Shown here piece after piece: positions 10,436 through 20,629 of a DNA stretch of 64,000 nt; the first letter of the stretch is position 1, and every line of letters begins with the position of its first letter. Location of the stretch: contig CAMAHM010000001.1 of the NCBI GenBank assembly GCA_945834535.1, forward strand, positions 1 to 64,000. Direction: 5' to 3'. This DNA is from an uncultured Sutterella sp. Lineage in GTDB: Bacteria; Pseudomonadota; Gammaproteobacteria; Burkholderiales; Burkholderiaceae_F. The notes under the pieces are model-generated. The model saw nothing but the letters and a program-made list of their open reading frames with translations, did not search any database and was not told the DNA's origin. The position numbers and the translations under genes are program-made.

Positions 10436-11011
10436 TCACTTTTTCCCGTGGATACGGTCGGCGACAACGCGCGCAAATGCCTGCACGTCAAAGTTGTCCG
10501 GTTGCATCAGTGCATGGAACACGACACCGTCAAGCAGCGCCTGATCGGCACGAATAGTGAGATCGAGTCCCTCCTGCGAATCCCCGAAGGCAAGCCGACA
10601 CTCGCGGATCGCAGCGTGCACGCGTGCGTCCCACTGCCGCACGATGCGCGCCAACTCTTCGTTGCGTGTGGTCTCGAGCACGATTTCCATTGTGAGACGC
10701 GCCCGTACCGGGTTCAGACGCTCGCGAATGTGCTCGAGAAGCAGCTCATAGCGCTCGTCTTCAGTCATCCTCCCCGAAAGCATCTTCTGCAGGGTCTGAT
10801 TCGTGCGGCAAATCTCTTCTTCGGCAAGAGCGCTCACGATATCGCTCTTGCCCGAGAAGTAGTTGTACAGGTTGCCCACACTCATGCCTGCGGCCTTGGC
10901 AATGTCGGCCATGGTGGTTGCCACAAAACCCTTGGCCACAAAGCAGTCAAGCGCAACTTTCAGGATTTCCGTGCGCCGTCGGTTCAAAAGTTCCGTATCG
11001 CAGACTGTCAT
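10436..11011 (-). CDS. TetR/AcrR-family transcriptional regulator
   Basis: N-terminal HTH: RRTEILKVALDCFVAKGFVATTMADIAKAAGMSVGNLYNYFSGKSDIV. Confidence 0.9.
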   Translation of the reverse strand: MTVCDTELLNRRRTEILKVALDCFVAKGFVATTMADIAKAAGMSVGNLYNYFSGKSDIVSALAEEEICRTNQTLQKMLSGRMTEDERYELLLEHIRERLNPVRARLTMEIVLETTRNEELARIVRQWDARVHAAIRECRLAFGDSQEGLDLTIRADQALLDGVVFHALMQPDNFDVQAFARVVADRIHGKK

Positions 11012-12441
11012 TGAACTGCCTTCTGTGCCTCGGCAAGCTGCGAGCCGCCGCCAAGTGCCTTATAGAGCATCACGGCACTTTGAGCTCGCGCAAGTTGCGC
11101 GGAAATAAGGCTTCTCTGCGCCGAGAAGTTCGATCGCTGGCTGTCGAGCACCGTCAGGTAGCTGTCGGCGCCGCTCTCGTAGCGTTGCGTTGCCAGAGCA
11201 AAGCTCTTAGCTGCGGCATCGGCCAGATCTTCAGTCGCCTTGAGTTCGTCACCCACGGTCCCTTCGAGCGCCAGGGCGTCTGCCACATCGCGGAAGGCCG
11301 ACTGCACGGCAAGTTCGTAGTCGGCCACGGCCTTGCGCTGCTTGGCCTGCGCCGCCTTCAGATTGGAGACGTTGGCACCGCCCGTAAAGATCGGCAGCGT
11401 CACGCTCGGCACAAAGTTCCACATGCGCGTGCCGCCCTCAAAGAGGTTTGACAGCTCGGGCGAAGTGGTCCCAAGGGCTCCCGTCAAAGCAATACGCGGG
11501 AAAAAGGTCGCGCGCGCCACGCCGATGTTGGCATTGGCGCTTCTAAGAGCTGCTTCAGCCGAGGCAATGTCCGGGCGGGCAAGGAGCACTTCGCTCGGCA
11601 CGTTCGACGCGGCCGACAGGCGGGAGGTGACGTTCTGCACCATGCCTTCGGGTTCGAGTGCGGCATCCACGGGCCCGCCCACAAGCAGCGTAAGGGCATT
11701 GCGCGCCTGCGACAGCTGACGCTTGGCCTGCGCCATGGCCGCCTCGGCCGTTGCCACCGTCGTGCGTGCCTGCTGCACGTCAAGCAGGCTGCTCGCACCG
11801 AGCTCGTAGCTCTTTTCAATGAGCGCAAGGCTTTCCTTCTGGCTCTCATACGTCGAGGCTGCCAGATTAAGAAGCTGCTTGCTTGCGCCCAGCGTGAGCC
11901 AGGTATTGGCAATTTCGGCGATCACCGTCATCTGCGTCGTACGCTGTGCGGCTTCGGACTGCATGTATGCCTGCAGAGCCTGCTCGGTGAGGTTGCGCAC
12001 GCGCCCCCAAAGGTCAAGCTCATAGGAAGCCATTGCCAAAGAGGCGGTGTAGGTATGGCTCGTGATGTCGCGGCCCGAAGCGTTCACCGAACGGGGCGTG
12101 CGCTGCGCAGTTTCCTGCGCCACGGCCGAAATCGACGGGAAGTAGTTGGCGCGCTCAACGCCGTACAGAGCGCGGGCCTGCTCGACGGCCATCATGGCCG
12201 AGCGCAGGCTGCGGTTGTTTTCAAGCCCCGTGCGGATGAGCGTCACCAGACGCGGGTCGGTGAAAAAGTCGCTCCACTGCTGCAGGCCCTCGGTGAGGAC
12301 GACCGCATTGCGCACGGCCTCATCGGCGGGCCAGGCGGGGGCAACAACATCCTCGGGGCGCTCGAAATCGGGCGCCATGGAGATGCACCCCGTCAAAAGC
12401 AGCGCCGACGCCAGAGGCAGCAGGCAAAGATGCTTACGCAT
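11008..12441 (-). CDS. RND efflux outer membrane lipoprotein (NodT/OprM family)
   Basis: Lipobox LLLTGCISMAPDFERPED; TolC-like repeats (SYELGASSLLDVQQARTTVATAEAAMAQAKRQLSQARNALTLLVG); 4-bp ATGA overlap with tetR. Confidence 0.92.
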   Translation of the reverse strand: MRKHLCLLPLASALLLTGCISMAPDFERPEDVVAPAWPADEAVRNAVVLTEGLQQWSDFFTDPRLVTLIRTGLENNRSLRSAMMAVEQARALYGVERANYFPSISAVAQETAQRTPRSVNASGRDITSHTYTASLAMASYELDLWGRVRNLTEQALQAYMQSEAAQRTTQMTVIAEIANTWLTLGASKQLLNLAASTYESQKESLALIEKSYELGASSLLDVQQARTTVATAEAAMAQAKRQLSQARNALTLLVGGPVDAALEPEGMVQNVTSRLSAASNVPSEVLLARPDIASAEAALRSANANIGVARATFFPRIALTGALGTTSPELSNLFEGGTRMWNFVPSVTLPIFTGGANVSNLKAAQAKQRKAVADYELAVQSAFRDVADALALEGTVGDELKATEDLADAAAKSFALATQRYESGADSYLTVLDSQRSNFSAQRSLISAQLARAQSAVMLYKALGGGSQLAEAQKAVQ

Positions 12442-15400
12442 GTTCAATCTCCTCGTTGTTTTGTTCCTTGACGACCGCGGGCTTCTTTTTACCGAAGATT
12501 CGGATGATGAGCACATAGAAGGCGGGCACGAAGAAAATACACAGGAAGGTGCCCGTGATCATACCGCCCAACACGGCGACGCCGATGGCGGACTGAGCAC
12601 CGGCGCCCGCACCCGTGGCCATGGCCAGAGGCAGAACACCCAGACCGAAGGCAAGCGAGGTCATCAGAATCGGACGCAGACGCAGACGCACGGCTTCGAC
12701 CACCGCCGCCAGATCTTCCATGCCCGAATCCACGAGGTCACGCGCAAATTCCACAATCAAAATGGCGTTTTTGGCCACCAGACCGATCGTCGTGAGCAGC
12801 CCCACCTGGAAGTAGACGTCGTTTTCCTTGCCGGTGATCCAGGTCAGCCCCAGAGCACCCAGCACGCCCAGCGGAATCACCATCAGCACAGCCACGGGAA
12901 TCGACCAGGATTCGTACAAAGCCGCCAGCGCGAGGAACACCACCAGAATCGAGAGTGCGTACAGGGGAGCGGCGTTGCTGCCCGCCACGCGTTCCTGATA
13001 GGACACGCCGTTCCATTCAATGGAGTATCCCGGCGGCATCGTCTCAAGGATTTCCTCGATGATCTTCATGGCCGTACCCGAGGAGATTCCCTGGGCAGCG
13101 CTGCCCTGAATATTGACGGCGTCGATGGCGTTGAAGCGATCCAAGCGCGGGGGCCCGTAGGTCCACTCGGTCGAAGCGATGGCCGAGAAAGGCATCATCT
13201 TGCCCGAGCTCGTACGCACGTGCCACTTATCGAGGTCGGCAATAGTCGCGCGGGAGTCTTCCACACCCTGCACATAGACCTTCTTCAAGCGTCCGCGGTC
13301 CATGAAGTCGTTCACGTAGGACGAACCGAAGGCGGTGTTGAGCACGGCGTTGATCTGCGCCTGCGACACCCCGAGCGCGCGGGCCTTGTCGAAGTCGACG
13401 TTAACCTGCAGCATCGGCGCGTCTTCCATGCCGTTCAGACGCACCTGCACGAGGCGCTTGTCCTGATTGGCAACGCGCAGGAACTGGTGCGCCACTTCCA
13501 TGAGCTTTTCATGGCCCTGGGCGCTTCGATCCTGCAGATAGAAGTCAAAGCCTTCAGCCACACCGAGTTCGGGCACAGCGGGCAGCGGGAACACAAAGCC
13601 CTGGCTGTCCTTGAACTGCGGCGAGAAGAGAGCCCCCATCGTGCGCATCATGACGGACGTGATGGAGGTGTCGGGCGTCGTGCGCTCGCTCCAGTCCTTC
13701 AGACGCAGAAAGCCCATGGCGTTGTTCTGCCCCGTACCGGCAAAGGAGAAGCCGCGCACCGTAAAGACTGAGGCGACGGCCTTCTCTTCCATCTTGGCCA
13801 CGGTCTGCTGGAAGCGGGCGAGCACGTCGTCCGTACGCTCGGCCGTCGCTCCGGGCGGGGTCTGCGTCATCATAAGCAGCACGCCCTGGTCTTCACTGGG
13901 CATGAAGGCCGACGGCATCTTGATAAAGCCGAACACCACCGCGCCGCAGAGCACGAGGTAGACGGCCATCAGGCGCAGCATGCGGCGCACAAAGATCTTC
14001 ACCGAACTGCGCACGCCGTTGGTAAGCGCATCAAACGTGCGGTTGAACCAACCGAAAAAGCCCTTGCTGGCGCGTTCATGATCGGTATCGACCTGCTTGA
14101 GCATCGAGCCGCAAAGCGCAGGCGTAAGCGTCAGAGCCACCACCACCGACAGCACCATGGCCGCCACGATGGTCACCGAGAACTGTCGGTAGATCACGCC
14201 CGTCGAACCACCGAAGAAGGCCATCGGCACAAATACGGCCGACAGCACCATGGCGATACCGATCAGGGCGCCCGTGATCTGATTCATCGACTTAATGGTC
14301 GCCGTCTTGGGATCGCATTTTTCCTCGGTCATCACGCGCTCGACGTTTTCCACCACCACGATAGCGTCGTCCACCAACAGGCCGATCGCCAGCACCATGG
14401 CAAACATCGTCAGCACGTTGATCGAGTACCCCAGAAGGCTCAGCACGGCAAAGGTGCCGAGCAGCACCACCGGCACGGCAATCGTCGGAATAATGGTGGC
14501 GCGCCAGTTCTGCAGGAAGAGGAACATCACGGCCACCACCAGAATGATGGCTTCAAAAAGCGTCTTCACCACTTCGTGAATGGCAGCGCGCACGAAGGGC
14601 GTGGTGTCAAACGGCACCACCGTTTCAACGCCTTCAGGGAAGAAGGGGGAAAGTTCGTCGATACGCTTGAGCACACGCTCGGCCGTCGCAAGAGCGTTGG
14701 CATCGGCACTGAGCTCAATGGCGATGCCCGACGACTGCTTGCCGTTGTAGCGACCGTTGAAGGTATAGATTTCCTGACCGAGTTCAACGTAGCCGATGTC
14801 CTTGATGCGCACGGTCGCGCCGTCGGCGGGCGACTTCAAGACGATGTTTTCAAACTGCTCGGTCGTATTGAGAAGATTGCTCGCACGGATCGTGGCACCC
14901 ACCATACGCTTGCCGTTGGTCGGCTGGCCGGAGATTTCACCGCCCGCGACCTGCACGTTCTGCGCCTTGATGGCATTGATGACGTCTGCCGGTTCCAGGC
15001 TGTACTTCATCAGCAGGCCCGGATCCATCCAGATGCGCATGCCGTAGGAGGCACCGAACACGGTGCACTGCCCCACGCCCGTCACACGGGCGATCGGTTC
15101 CTTGATGTTGTTGGTAAGAAAGTCTCCCAAGTCGCCCGAATTGAGGCGCCCGCTGTTGTCGATGAAGCCGACCACCATCAGGAAGGAGGCAGCCGACTTA
15201 TCGACCGTCACGCCGAGCTGACGCACGACATCGGGCAGGCGCGGTTCGGCGCCCGAGAGCTTGTTCTGCACCTGCACCTGCGCGATGTCGGGGTCCGTGC
15301 CCGCCTCGAAGGTGAGTTCAATGGTCATGCTACCCGTCGAGTCCGAATTCGAGCTCATGTAGAGCAATCCGTCCAGACCCGTCATTTCCTGCTCGATCAC

Positions 15401-15592
15401 CTGCGTGGTGGTGCGGGAAAGCGTTTCGGCCGAAGCGCCCGGATAGGTCGCACTGATGGTGACCTTGGGGGGCGCGATGTTGGGATACTGTGCCACGGGG
15501 AGCGTAAAGATGCTCAATGCGCCCGCGAGCATGATGACAATGGCGATCACCCATGCAAAGATGGGGCGACCCACAAAAAAACGACTCAGCAT
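12434..15592 (-). CDS. RND multidrug efflux transporter, HAE1 family (AcrB/MexB-like)
   Basis: MLSRFFVGRPIFAWVIAIVIMLAGALSIFTLPVAQYPNIAPPKVTISATYPGASAETL...; GLLVDDAIVVVENVER motif; 1052 aa. Confidence 0.96.
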   Translation of the reverse strand: MLSRFFVGRPIFAWVIAIVIMLAGALSIFTLPVAQYPNIAPPKVTISATYPGASAETLSRTTTQVIEQEMTGLDGLLYMSSNSDSTGSMTIELTFEAGTDPDIAQVQVQNKLSGAEPRLPDVVRQLGVTVDKSAASFLMVVGFIDNSGRLNSGDLGDFLTNNIKEPIARVTGVGQCTVFGASYGMRIWMDPGLLMKYSLEPADVINAIKAQNVQVAGGEISGQPTNGKRMVGATIRASNLLNTTEQFENIVLKSPADGATVRIKDIGYVELGQEIYTFNGRYNGKQSSGIAIELSADANALATAERVLKRIDELSPFFPEGVETVVPFDTTPFVRAAIHEVVKTLFEAIILVVAVMFLFLQNWRATIIPTIAVPVVLLGTFAVLSLLGYSINVLTMFAMVLAIGLLVDDAIVVVENVERVMTEEKCDPKTATIKSMNQITGALIGIAMVLSAVFVPMAFFGGSTGVIYRQFSVTIVAAMVLSVVVALTLTPALCGSMLKQVDTDHERASKGFFGWFNRTFDALTNGVRSSVKIFVRRMLRLMAVYLVLCGAVVFGFIKMPSAFMPSEDQGVLLMMTQTPPGATAERTDDVLARFQQTVAKMEEKAVASVFTVRGFSFAGTGQNNAMGFLRLKDWSERTTPDTSITSVMMRTMGALFSPQFKDSQGFVFPLPAVPELGVAEGFDFYLQDRSAQGHEKLMEVAHQFLRVANQDKRLVQVRLNGMEDAPMLQVNVDFDKARALGVSQAQINAVLNTAFGSSYVNDFMDRGRLKKVYVQGVEDSRATIADLDKWHVRTSSGKMMPFSAIASTEWTYGPPRLDRFNAIDAVNIQGSAAQGISSGTAMKIIEEILETMPPGYSIEWNGVSYQERVAGSNAAPLYALSILVVFLALAALYESWSIPVAVLMVIPLGVLGALGLTWITGKENDVYFQVGLLTTIGLVAKNAILIVEFARDLVDSGMEDLAAVVEAVRLRLRPILMTSLAFGLGVLPLAMATGAGAGAQSAIGVAVLGGMITGTFLCIFFVPAFYVLIIRIFGKKKPAVVKEQNNEEIEHA

Positions 15593-15623
15593 GTTTGCCT
15601 GCTCGGTAAATCAGTCTGTACGG

Positions 15624-16811
15624 TTAGCGGGCAGCCGGCGTCGGGCCGACCTTGGAGATGACGGGCGCCGTCGGGTCGACAAGCGCACCCACGCGCACGT
15701 GCTGCAGGCCTTCGATCACCACCTTTTCGCCGGGCGCGAGTCCCGAGTCCACCACCCAGTAGCCGTTGTCTTCGGCCCCGATCACGATGTCGCGGCTTTC
15801 GATCTTATTGTCCTTGTTGACGATGTAGACGTAAGGCGTGCCGTTGTTGCGGCGCAACGTGGCGCGCTGATCGAGGCGAATGCCGTTTTCACGCACACCC
15901 TGCACAACCTGAGCGCGCACGAACATGCCGGGCATCAGAACGCGGTCGGGGTTGTCAAAAACCGCACGCACGCGCACCGTGCCCGTAGCTTCGTCCACGA
16001 GAGCGTCGGTGAAGGTGAGCTTGCCCACGCCCTTAAAGGGCTGGCCGTTGTCAAGAATAAGATGCACCGGAGCGTTGCGGCCCTCGGAGCGCAGGGCGCC
16101 CGAAGCCACATCGCTGCGCATCTTCATGAGCGCCCCGTAGCTCTGAGTGACGTCGACGTAAACCTTGTCGATCTGCTGCACCACCGTCAGGCGCTGCGCC
16201 TGATTGGCCGATACGAGGGCGCCGGGCGTCATTTCCGAAAGCGACACCTTGCCTGCAATGGGCGAGTTGACGTGCGTGTACTGCAGGTTGATCTGCGCCG
16301 TCTTCACGGCCGCACGGGCCGCAGCCACATTGGCTTCGGCGACCTTCCAGGCCGCCTGAGCCTGATCGTTCTGCGACGCGCTCACGGCCTTGATCTTGAC
16401 GAGTTCAGCCGAACGGCGGGCATCGGCCTTGGCCGAAGCAAGCGAAGCCTGCGCCTGAAGGAGCGAAGCCTGAGCACTGGCGAGGTTGGCTTCGTAGACG
16501 GCCGGATCAATCTGGTAAAGCTGCTGGCCGAGCTTGACTTCCGTGCCTTCTTCAAAAAGGCGCGACTGCAGAATGCCGCTCACCTGAGGGCGCACTTCGG
16601 CCGTCTGGAAGGCCGTCACGCGACCTGAGAGCTCGGTGCGCATCTCGATGGGCGAATAGCTGATCACCTGCACGGACACGGGCGTGGCGCGCTGCTGTTG
16701 GGCAGCGGCCTGATTGCCGCCCGCCTTCTTGTCGGTACAGCCGGTAAGAGCAACGGCGGCGGCTACCGCAACGGCAAGGGCAGCATGGCGCAGCGTGGAT
16801 TGGTTCAACAT
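15624..16811 (-). CDS. RND efflux periplasmic adaptor (AcrA/MexA-like lipoprotein)
   Basis: Lipobox ALTGCTDKK; VRPQVSGILQSRLFEEGTEVKLGQQLYQIDPAVYEANLASAQASL biotinyl-lipoyl-like region; start chosen at MLNQSTLRHAAL. Confidence 0.93.
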   Translation of the reverse strand: MLNQSTLRHAALAVAVAAAVALTGCTDKKAGGNQAAAQQQRATPVSVQVISYSPIEMRTELSGRVTAFQTAEVRPQVSGILQSRLFEEGTEVKLGQQLYQIDPAVYEANLASAQASLLQAQASLASAKADARRSAELVKIKAVSASQNDQAQAAWKVAEANVAAARAAVKTAQINLQYTHVNSPIAGKVSLSEMTPGALVSANQAQRLTVVQQIDKVYVDVTQSYGALMKMRSDVASGALRSEGRNAPVHLILDNGQPFKGVGKLTFTDALVDEATGTVRVRAVFDNPDRVLMPGMFVRAQVVQGVRENGIRLDQRATLRRNNGTPYVYIVNKDNKIESRDIVIGAEDNGYWVVDSGLAPGEKVVIEGLQHVRVGALVDPTAPVISKVGPTPAAR

Positions 16812-17029
16812 GAAACTGTGACTCCGTATTGAAAACAATGCGTTTTTCAGTCCCTTTCGTCCGAGTGCAAAACAAAAAACGGACAGCAAAGGCTCGGGGA
16901 AAATCATTTTCCCCGAGCGGACTGAATGATGGTTCAGAATTCTAGCCGCGCACCGTCAAAGTGTTGATGCACCGCAAGGCGCGATCCTTTATGAAGTTTG
17001 TAACGGTATGTTTCCAACACGTCACAAAA

Positions 17030-17063
17030 CGGCCGAAGAAACCACAAAGAATCTCTTCGGCCG
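17030..17063 (-). terminator. Rho-independent terminator of glmS
   Basis: CGGCCGAAGA...TCTTCGGCCG stem, followed on the minus strand by TTTT. Confidence 0.65.
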
Positions 17064-17084
17064 CGCATCAAAAGAACGGTCGCG

Positions 17085-18917
17085 TTACTCGACGGTCACG
17101 CTCTTGGCAAGGTTACGGGGCTTGTCGACGTCCGTGCCGCGCGCCAGGGCCGTGTGATAGGCCAGAAGCTGCAGCGTCACGACGTGCAGGATGGGCGAGA
17201 GGTCGCCGTAGTTTTCGGGAAGACGAATGACGTGCATCTCTTCGGTAGCATCGATCGCGCTGTCGCCGTCGGCAAAGACATAGAGCTCACCGCCGCGGGC
17301 ACGCACTTCCTGCATGTTGCTCTTGAGCTTTTCAAGAAGTTCGTCGTTGGGCGCAATCGTCACCACCGGCATCGAAGCGTCCACGAGCGCAAGGGGCCCG
17401 TGCTTGAGTTCACCCGCCGGATAGGCCTCGGCGTGGATGTAGCTGATCTCCTTTAATTTAAGCGCGCCTTCGAGGGCGATCGGATAGTGCACGCCGCGCC
17501 CCAGAAAGAGCGCGTCATTTTTGCTTGCGAACCGCTCGGCCCAGGCGATGATCTGCGGCTCGAGCGCGAGCACCCGTCCGAGCGCCACGGGAATGTGGCG
17601 CAGCCGTTCGATGGCCTTGTCTTCGTCCTCTTTGGTAAGGCGTCCGTTGATTTTGGCCAGCGTGAGTGTGAGCAGATAAAGGGCCGTCAGCTGGGTTGTA
17701 AAGGCCTTTGTACTCGCCACGCCGATTTCAACGCCGGCGCGGGTGATGTAGTGCAGGCGGCTTTCGCGCACGAGCGCACTTTGGGCCACATTGCAGATTG
17801 CCAGCGTCTTGGTCATGCCGCGCGAGACGGCGTACTTCAACGCGGCAATCGTGTCTGCCGTCTCGCCCGACTGCGAGATCGTCACCACGAGTGCTTCGGG
17901 ATCGGTGATGGGACTGCGGTAGCGGTATTCGCTGGCAATTTCCACCTCGCAGGCGATACCCGCGATCGATTCGAGCCAGTACTTGGCCGTCATGGCGGCA
18001 TAAAAGCTCGTGCCGCAGGCAAGCATCAGGATGCGCCGCACGCCCGTCAGCAGTTGGGCCGCTTCGGCCCCGAAAAGCGTCGGCGCAATGCCTTCGACGC
18101 CTTCCATCGTGTCGGCAATGGCGCGGGGCTGCTCGAAGATTTCCTTTTGCATGTAGTGACGGTAGGGCCCCAGATCGGCCGCCCCAGAATAGGCCTGCAC
18201 GTGCACGGGCTTGCGTTCGACCCGATGCCACTCGTCGCCCCTGCGCGCCCAAACGGCGTAGCCGTCGGCCGTCAGATCGACCATGTCGCCCTCTTCGAGG
18301 TAGACGATGCTCTCCGTGACGCCCGCAAGCGCCATGGCGTCGCTCGCCACAAAGTTGGCCGCCTCTTCTTCGCACGTGCCGAGCACCATGGGCGAGCCCT
18401 GTCGGGCGCCGACAATGCGGCCGGGTTCAAGGCTGCAGCACACGGCAATTGCATAGGCGCCCCGTACACGCCGAAGGGCCTTTTGCACCGCCTCAAGAAG
18501 ATCTCCCTCGTAGAGCGCGTTGATGAGGTGCGCCAGCACTTCCGTGTCGGTCTGCCCTTCCATGCGCGCGCCCTGCGCGATAAGTTCAGCCTTGATCTCG
18601 GCCCAGTTTTCAATAATGCCGTTGTGCACGAGGCAAATGCGGTGACCCGCAATATGCGGGTGGGCGTTGACCACCACGGGTCCGCCGTGGGTAGCCCAGC
18701 GCGTATGCGCAACACCGACCTGTCCGGCAATGCCCTCTTGGGCAATCTGTCCGCACAGCTCGTGCACGCGTGAGACGCTGCGCGCACGCTTTAAGCCCGA
18801 TTCGGTCACAACCGCCACACCGCAGCTGTCGTAGCCGCGGTATTCAAGTCTCTTAAGCCCCTCGACGAGGACGGGCACGACGTCGCGATGCGCGGCGCCG
18901 GCAACGATTCCACACAT
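17085..18917 (-). CDS. glmS: Glutamine--fructose-6-phosphate aminotransferase
   Basis: [33 protein letters not shown]...; SIS domains; C-terminal [11 protein letters not shown]. Confidence 0.97.
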   Translation of the reverse strand: MCGIVAGAAHRDVVPVLVEGLKRLEYRGYDSCGVAVVTESGLKRARSVSRVHELCGQIAQEGIAGQVGVAHTRWATHGGPVVVNAHPHIAGHRICLVHNGIIENWAEIKAELIAQGARMEGQTDTEVLAHLINALYEGDLLEAVQKALRRVRGAYAIAVCCSLEPGRIVGARQGSPMVLGTCEEEAANFVASDAMALAGVTESIVYLEEGDMVDLTADGYAVWARRGDEWHRVERKPVHVQAYSGAADLGPYRHYMQKEIFEQPRAIADTMEGVEGIAPTLFGAEAAQLLTGVRRILMLACGTSFYAAMTAKYWLESIAGIACEVEIASEYRYRSPITDPEALVVTISQSGETADTIAALKYAVSRGMTKTLAICNVAQSALVRESRLHYITRAGVEIGVASTKAFTTQLTALYLLTLTLAKINGRLTKEDEDKAIERLRHIPVALGRVLALEPQIIAWAERFASKNDALFLGRGVHYPIALEGALKLKEISYIHAEAYPAGELKHGPLALVDASMPVVTIAPNDELLEKLKSNMQEVRARGGELYVFADGDSAIDATEEMHVIRLPENYGDLSPILHVVTLQLLAYHTALARGTDVDKPRNLAKSVTVE

Positions 18918-18945
18918 GGTGTTAACTCCTTTTCGTCGAGCGTTA

Positions 18946-20313
18946 TCAGGCCTGCTTCTTGCTCGGGCGCTGCCAGCCGGCAACAGTGCGCTGGGGAGCT
19001 CGAGAGAGCGTCAGTTCACCGGCGGGCGCATCCTTGGCAAGGGTCGTGCCCGCGCCGAGCGTGGCACCGGCGCCGACCGTCACGGGAGCAATGAGCTGCG
19101 TGTCCGAACCGATGAAGGCGTCGTCGCCGATCGTGGTACGGAACTTGTTCACACCGTCGTAGTTGCAGGTGATGGTGCCCGCGCCAATGTTGACGCGCGC
19201 GCCCATGTCGGTGTCACCGATATAGGAAAGGTGATTGATCTTGGAAGCGTGTCCGATCACGGACTTTTTGATTTCCACAAAGTTGCCGACATGCACCTCG
19301 TCGGCAAGTTCGGCCCCCGGACGCAGACGGGCGTAGGGCCCGATTCTGGCCTGCGCGCCGACCTTGGCCTCGACAATGTGCGAGAAGGCTTCGATTACGC
19401 TGCCCGCACCGATCACGGCATTGCGAATCACGCAGTAGGGACCGACGCGCACGCCGTCGCCGAGTTCCACACGGCCTTCAAAGACAACGCCCACATCGAT
19501 GACGACATCCTTGCCGCAGACAAGCTTGCCGCGGATATCCAGACGCGAGGGATCGATGACCGTGACGCCGGCGTCGGTGAGTTCTTCGGCAAGATGGTCC
19601 TGCCAGATGCCTTCAAGGCGCGCAAGCTGCGTCTTGGAATTGACGCCTTCGACTTCAAAGCTGCGGCGCGGACGGGCCGAATTGATGCGCACGCCGTCGC
19701 GCACGGCCAGACCGATAACGTCGGTGAGGTAGTACTCGCCCTGCGCGTTGCTCGCCTTGAGTTCGGAGAGCCAGCCTGCAAGGCGCGCCGTAGGCAGCAG
19801 CATGATGCCGGTATTGACTTCGCGAATCTGCTTCTGGCCTTCGGTGGCGTCCTTTTGCTCGACGATCGCCACGATGCGGCCCTTTTGACGCAGGATGCGG
19901 CCGTAACCGGTGGGATTGCGCAGCACCGTCGTGAGGATGGCCATGGAGTCGCCCGCCACTTCCGCCAGACGCGCGATCGTCTCGGGCTGCACGAGCGGCA
20001 CGTCCCCCAAAAGCACCAACGTGTGTTCGGCAGAGGCATCAAGCGCGGGGAGCGCACACTGCAGAGCGTGCCCCGTGCCCATCTGCGGCTCCTGCAGCAC
20101 GCATTCGACACCGGCGCGCCCCTCGACATGCGCCTTCACAACCTCGGCGCGATGACCGACAACAACGACGGTTTTGGCAACGTTGGGCAGCCCGGCCACC
20201 GTGTCGAGCACGTGTTCGAGCATGGGTTTGCCCGCCAAAGGCTGCAGCACCTTGGGCAGATCCGAGTGCATGCGCTTACCCTGACCGGCAGCGAGAATGA
20301 CGACGTTAAGCAT
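18946..20313 (-). CDS. glmU: Bifunctional UDP-N-acetylglucosamine pyrophosphorylase/glucosamine-1-P acetyltransferase
   Basis: [35 protein letters not shown]...; left-handed beta-helix repeats; 28 bp upstream of glmS. Confidence 0.97.
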   Translation of the reverse strand: MLNVVILAAGQGKRMHSDLPKVLQPLAGKPMLEHVLDTVAGLPNVAKTVVVVGHRAEVVKAHVEGRAGVECVLQEPQMGTGHALQCALPALDASAEHTLVLLGDVPLVQPETIARLAEVAGDSMAILTTVLRNPTGYGRILRQKGRIVAIVEQKDATEGQKQIREVNTGIMLLPTARLAGWLSELKASNAQGEYYLTDVIGLAVRDGVRINSARPRRSFEVEGVNSKTQLARLEGIWQDHLAEELTDAGVTVIDPSRLDIRGKLVCGKDVVIDVGVVFEGRVELGDGVRVGPYCVIRNAVIGAGSVIEAFSHIVEAKVGAQARIGPYARLRPGAELADEVHVGNFVEIKKSVIGHASKINHLSYIGDTDMGARVNIGAGTITCNYDGVNKFRTTIGDDAFIGSDTQLIAPVTVGAGATLGAGTTLAKDAPAGELTLSRAPQRTVAGWQRPSKKQA

Positions 20314-20537
20314 AACAATCCTTCTTTGTGGTACGCCCTTTTTTCAAAACAATGTCTTTCGGGCGGGGTGGGTGGTTAACCTGTTTATTTTGCCATTCCC
20401 GAGCTTGTTTTTCAGTGTCTCTTTGAGGCTTCCCGCCGCTCTTATTCACATCCCCCACACAGCATTTACACAGGAAAAACACAGATTTCCACGAGTTTCT
20501 CCACAAAGTTTTCCACAGGCTGCAAACGCCCTTGGAA

Positions 20538-20566
20538 AAACCGCAGGAAGTTGCTTCCTGCGGTTT
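20538..20566. terminator. Perfect 13-bp inverted repeat between the SSS symporter and glmU
   Basis: AAACCGCAGGAAG-TTG-CTTCCTGCGGTTT. Confidence 0.5.
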
Positions 20567-20629
20567 CAAGCTTCGTGAGGTCTTCACGGGACCTCAGAAC
20601 GGTTCAGCACCGTCCTGAGGCCGGTCGGT

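Noticed and set aside
12146-15661. Long plus-strand ORFs (541 and 527 aa) opposite the RND pump
   Set aside because: Antisense shadow frames of acrB-like coding sequence; no recognisable domain.
17487-20379. 428- and 487-aa plus-strand ORFs opposite glmS/glmU
   Set aside because: Antisense shadow ORFs from high-GC codon usage.
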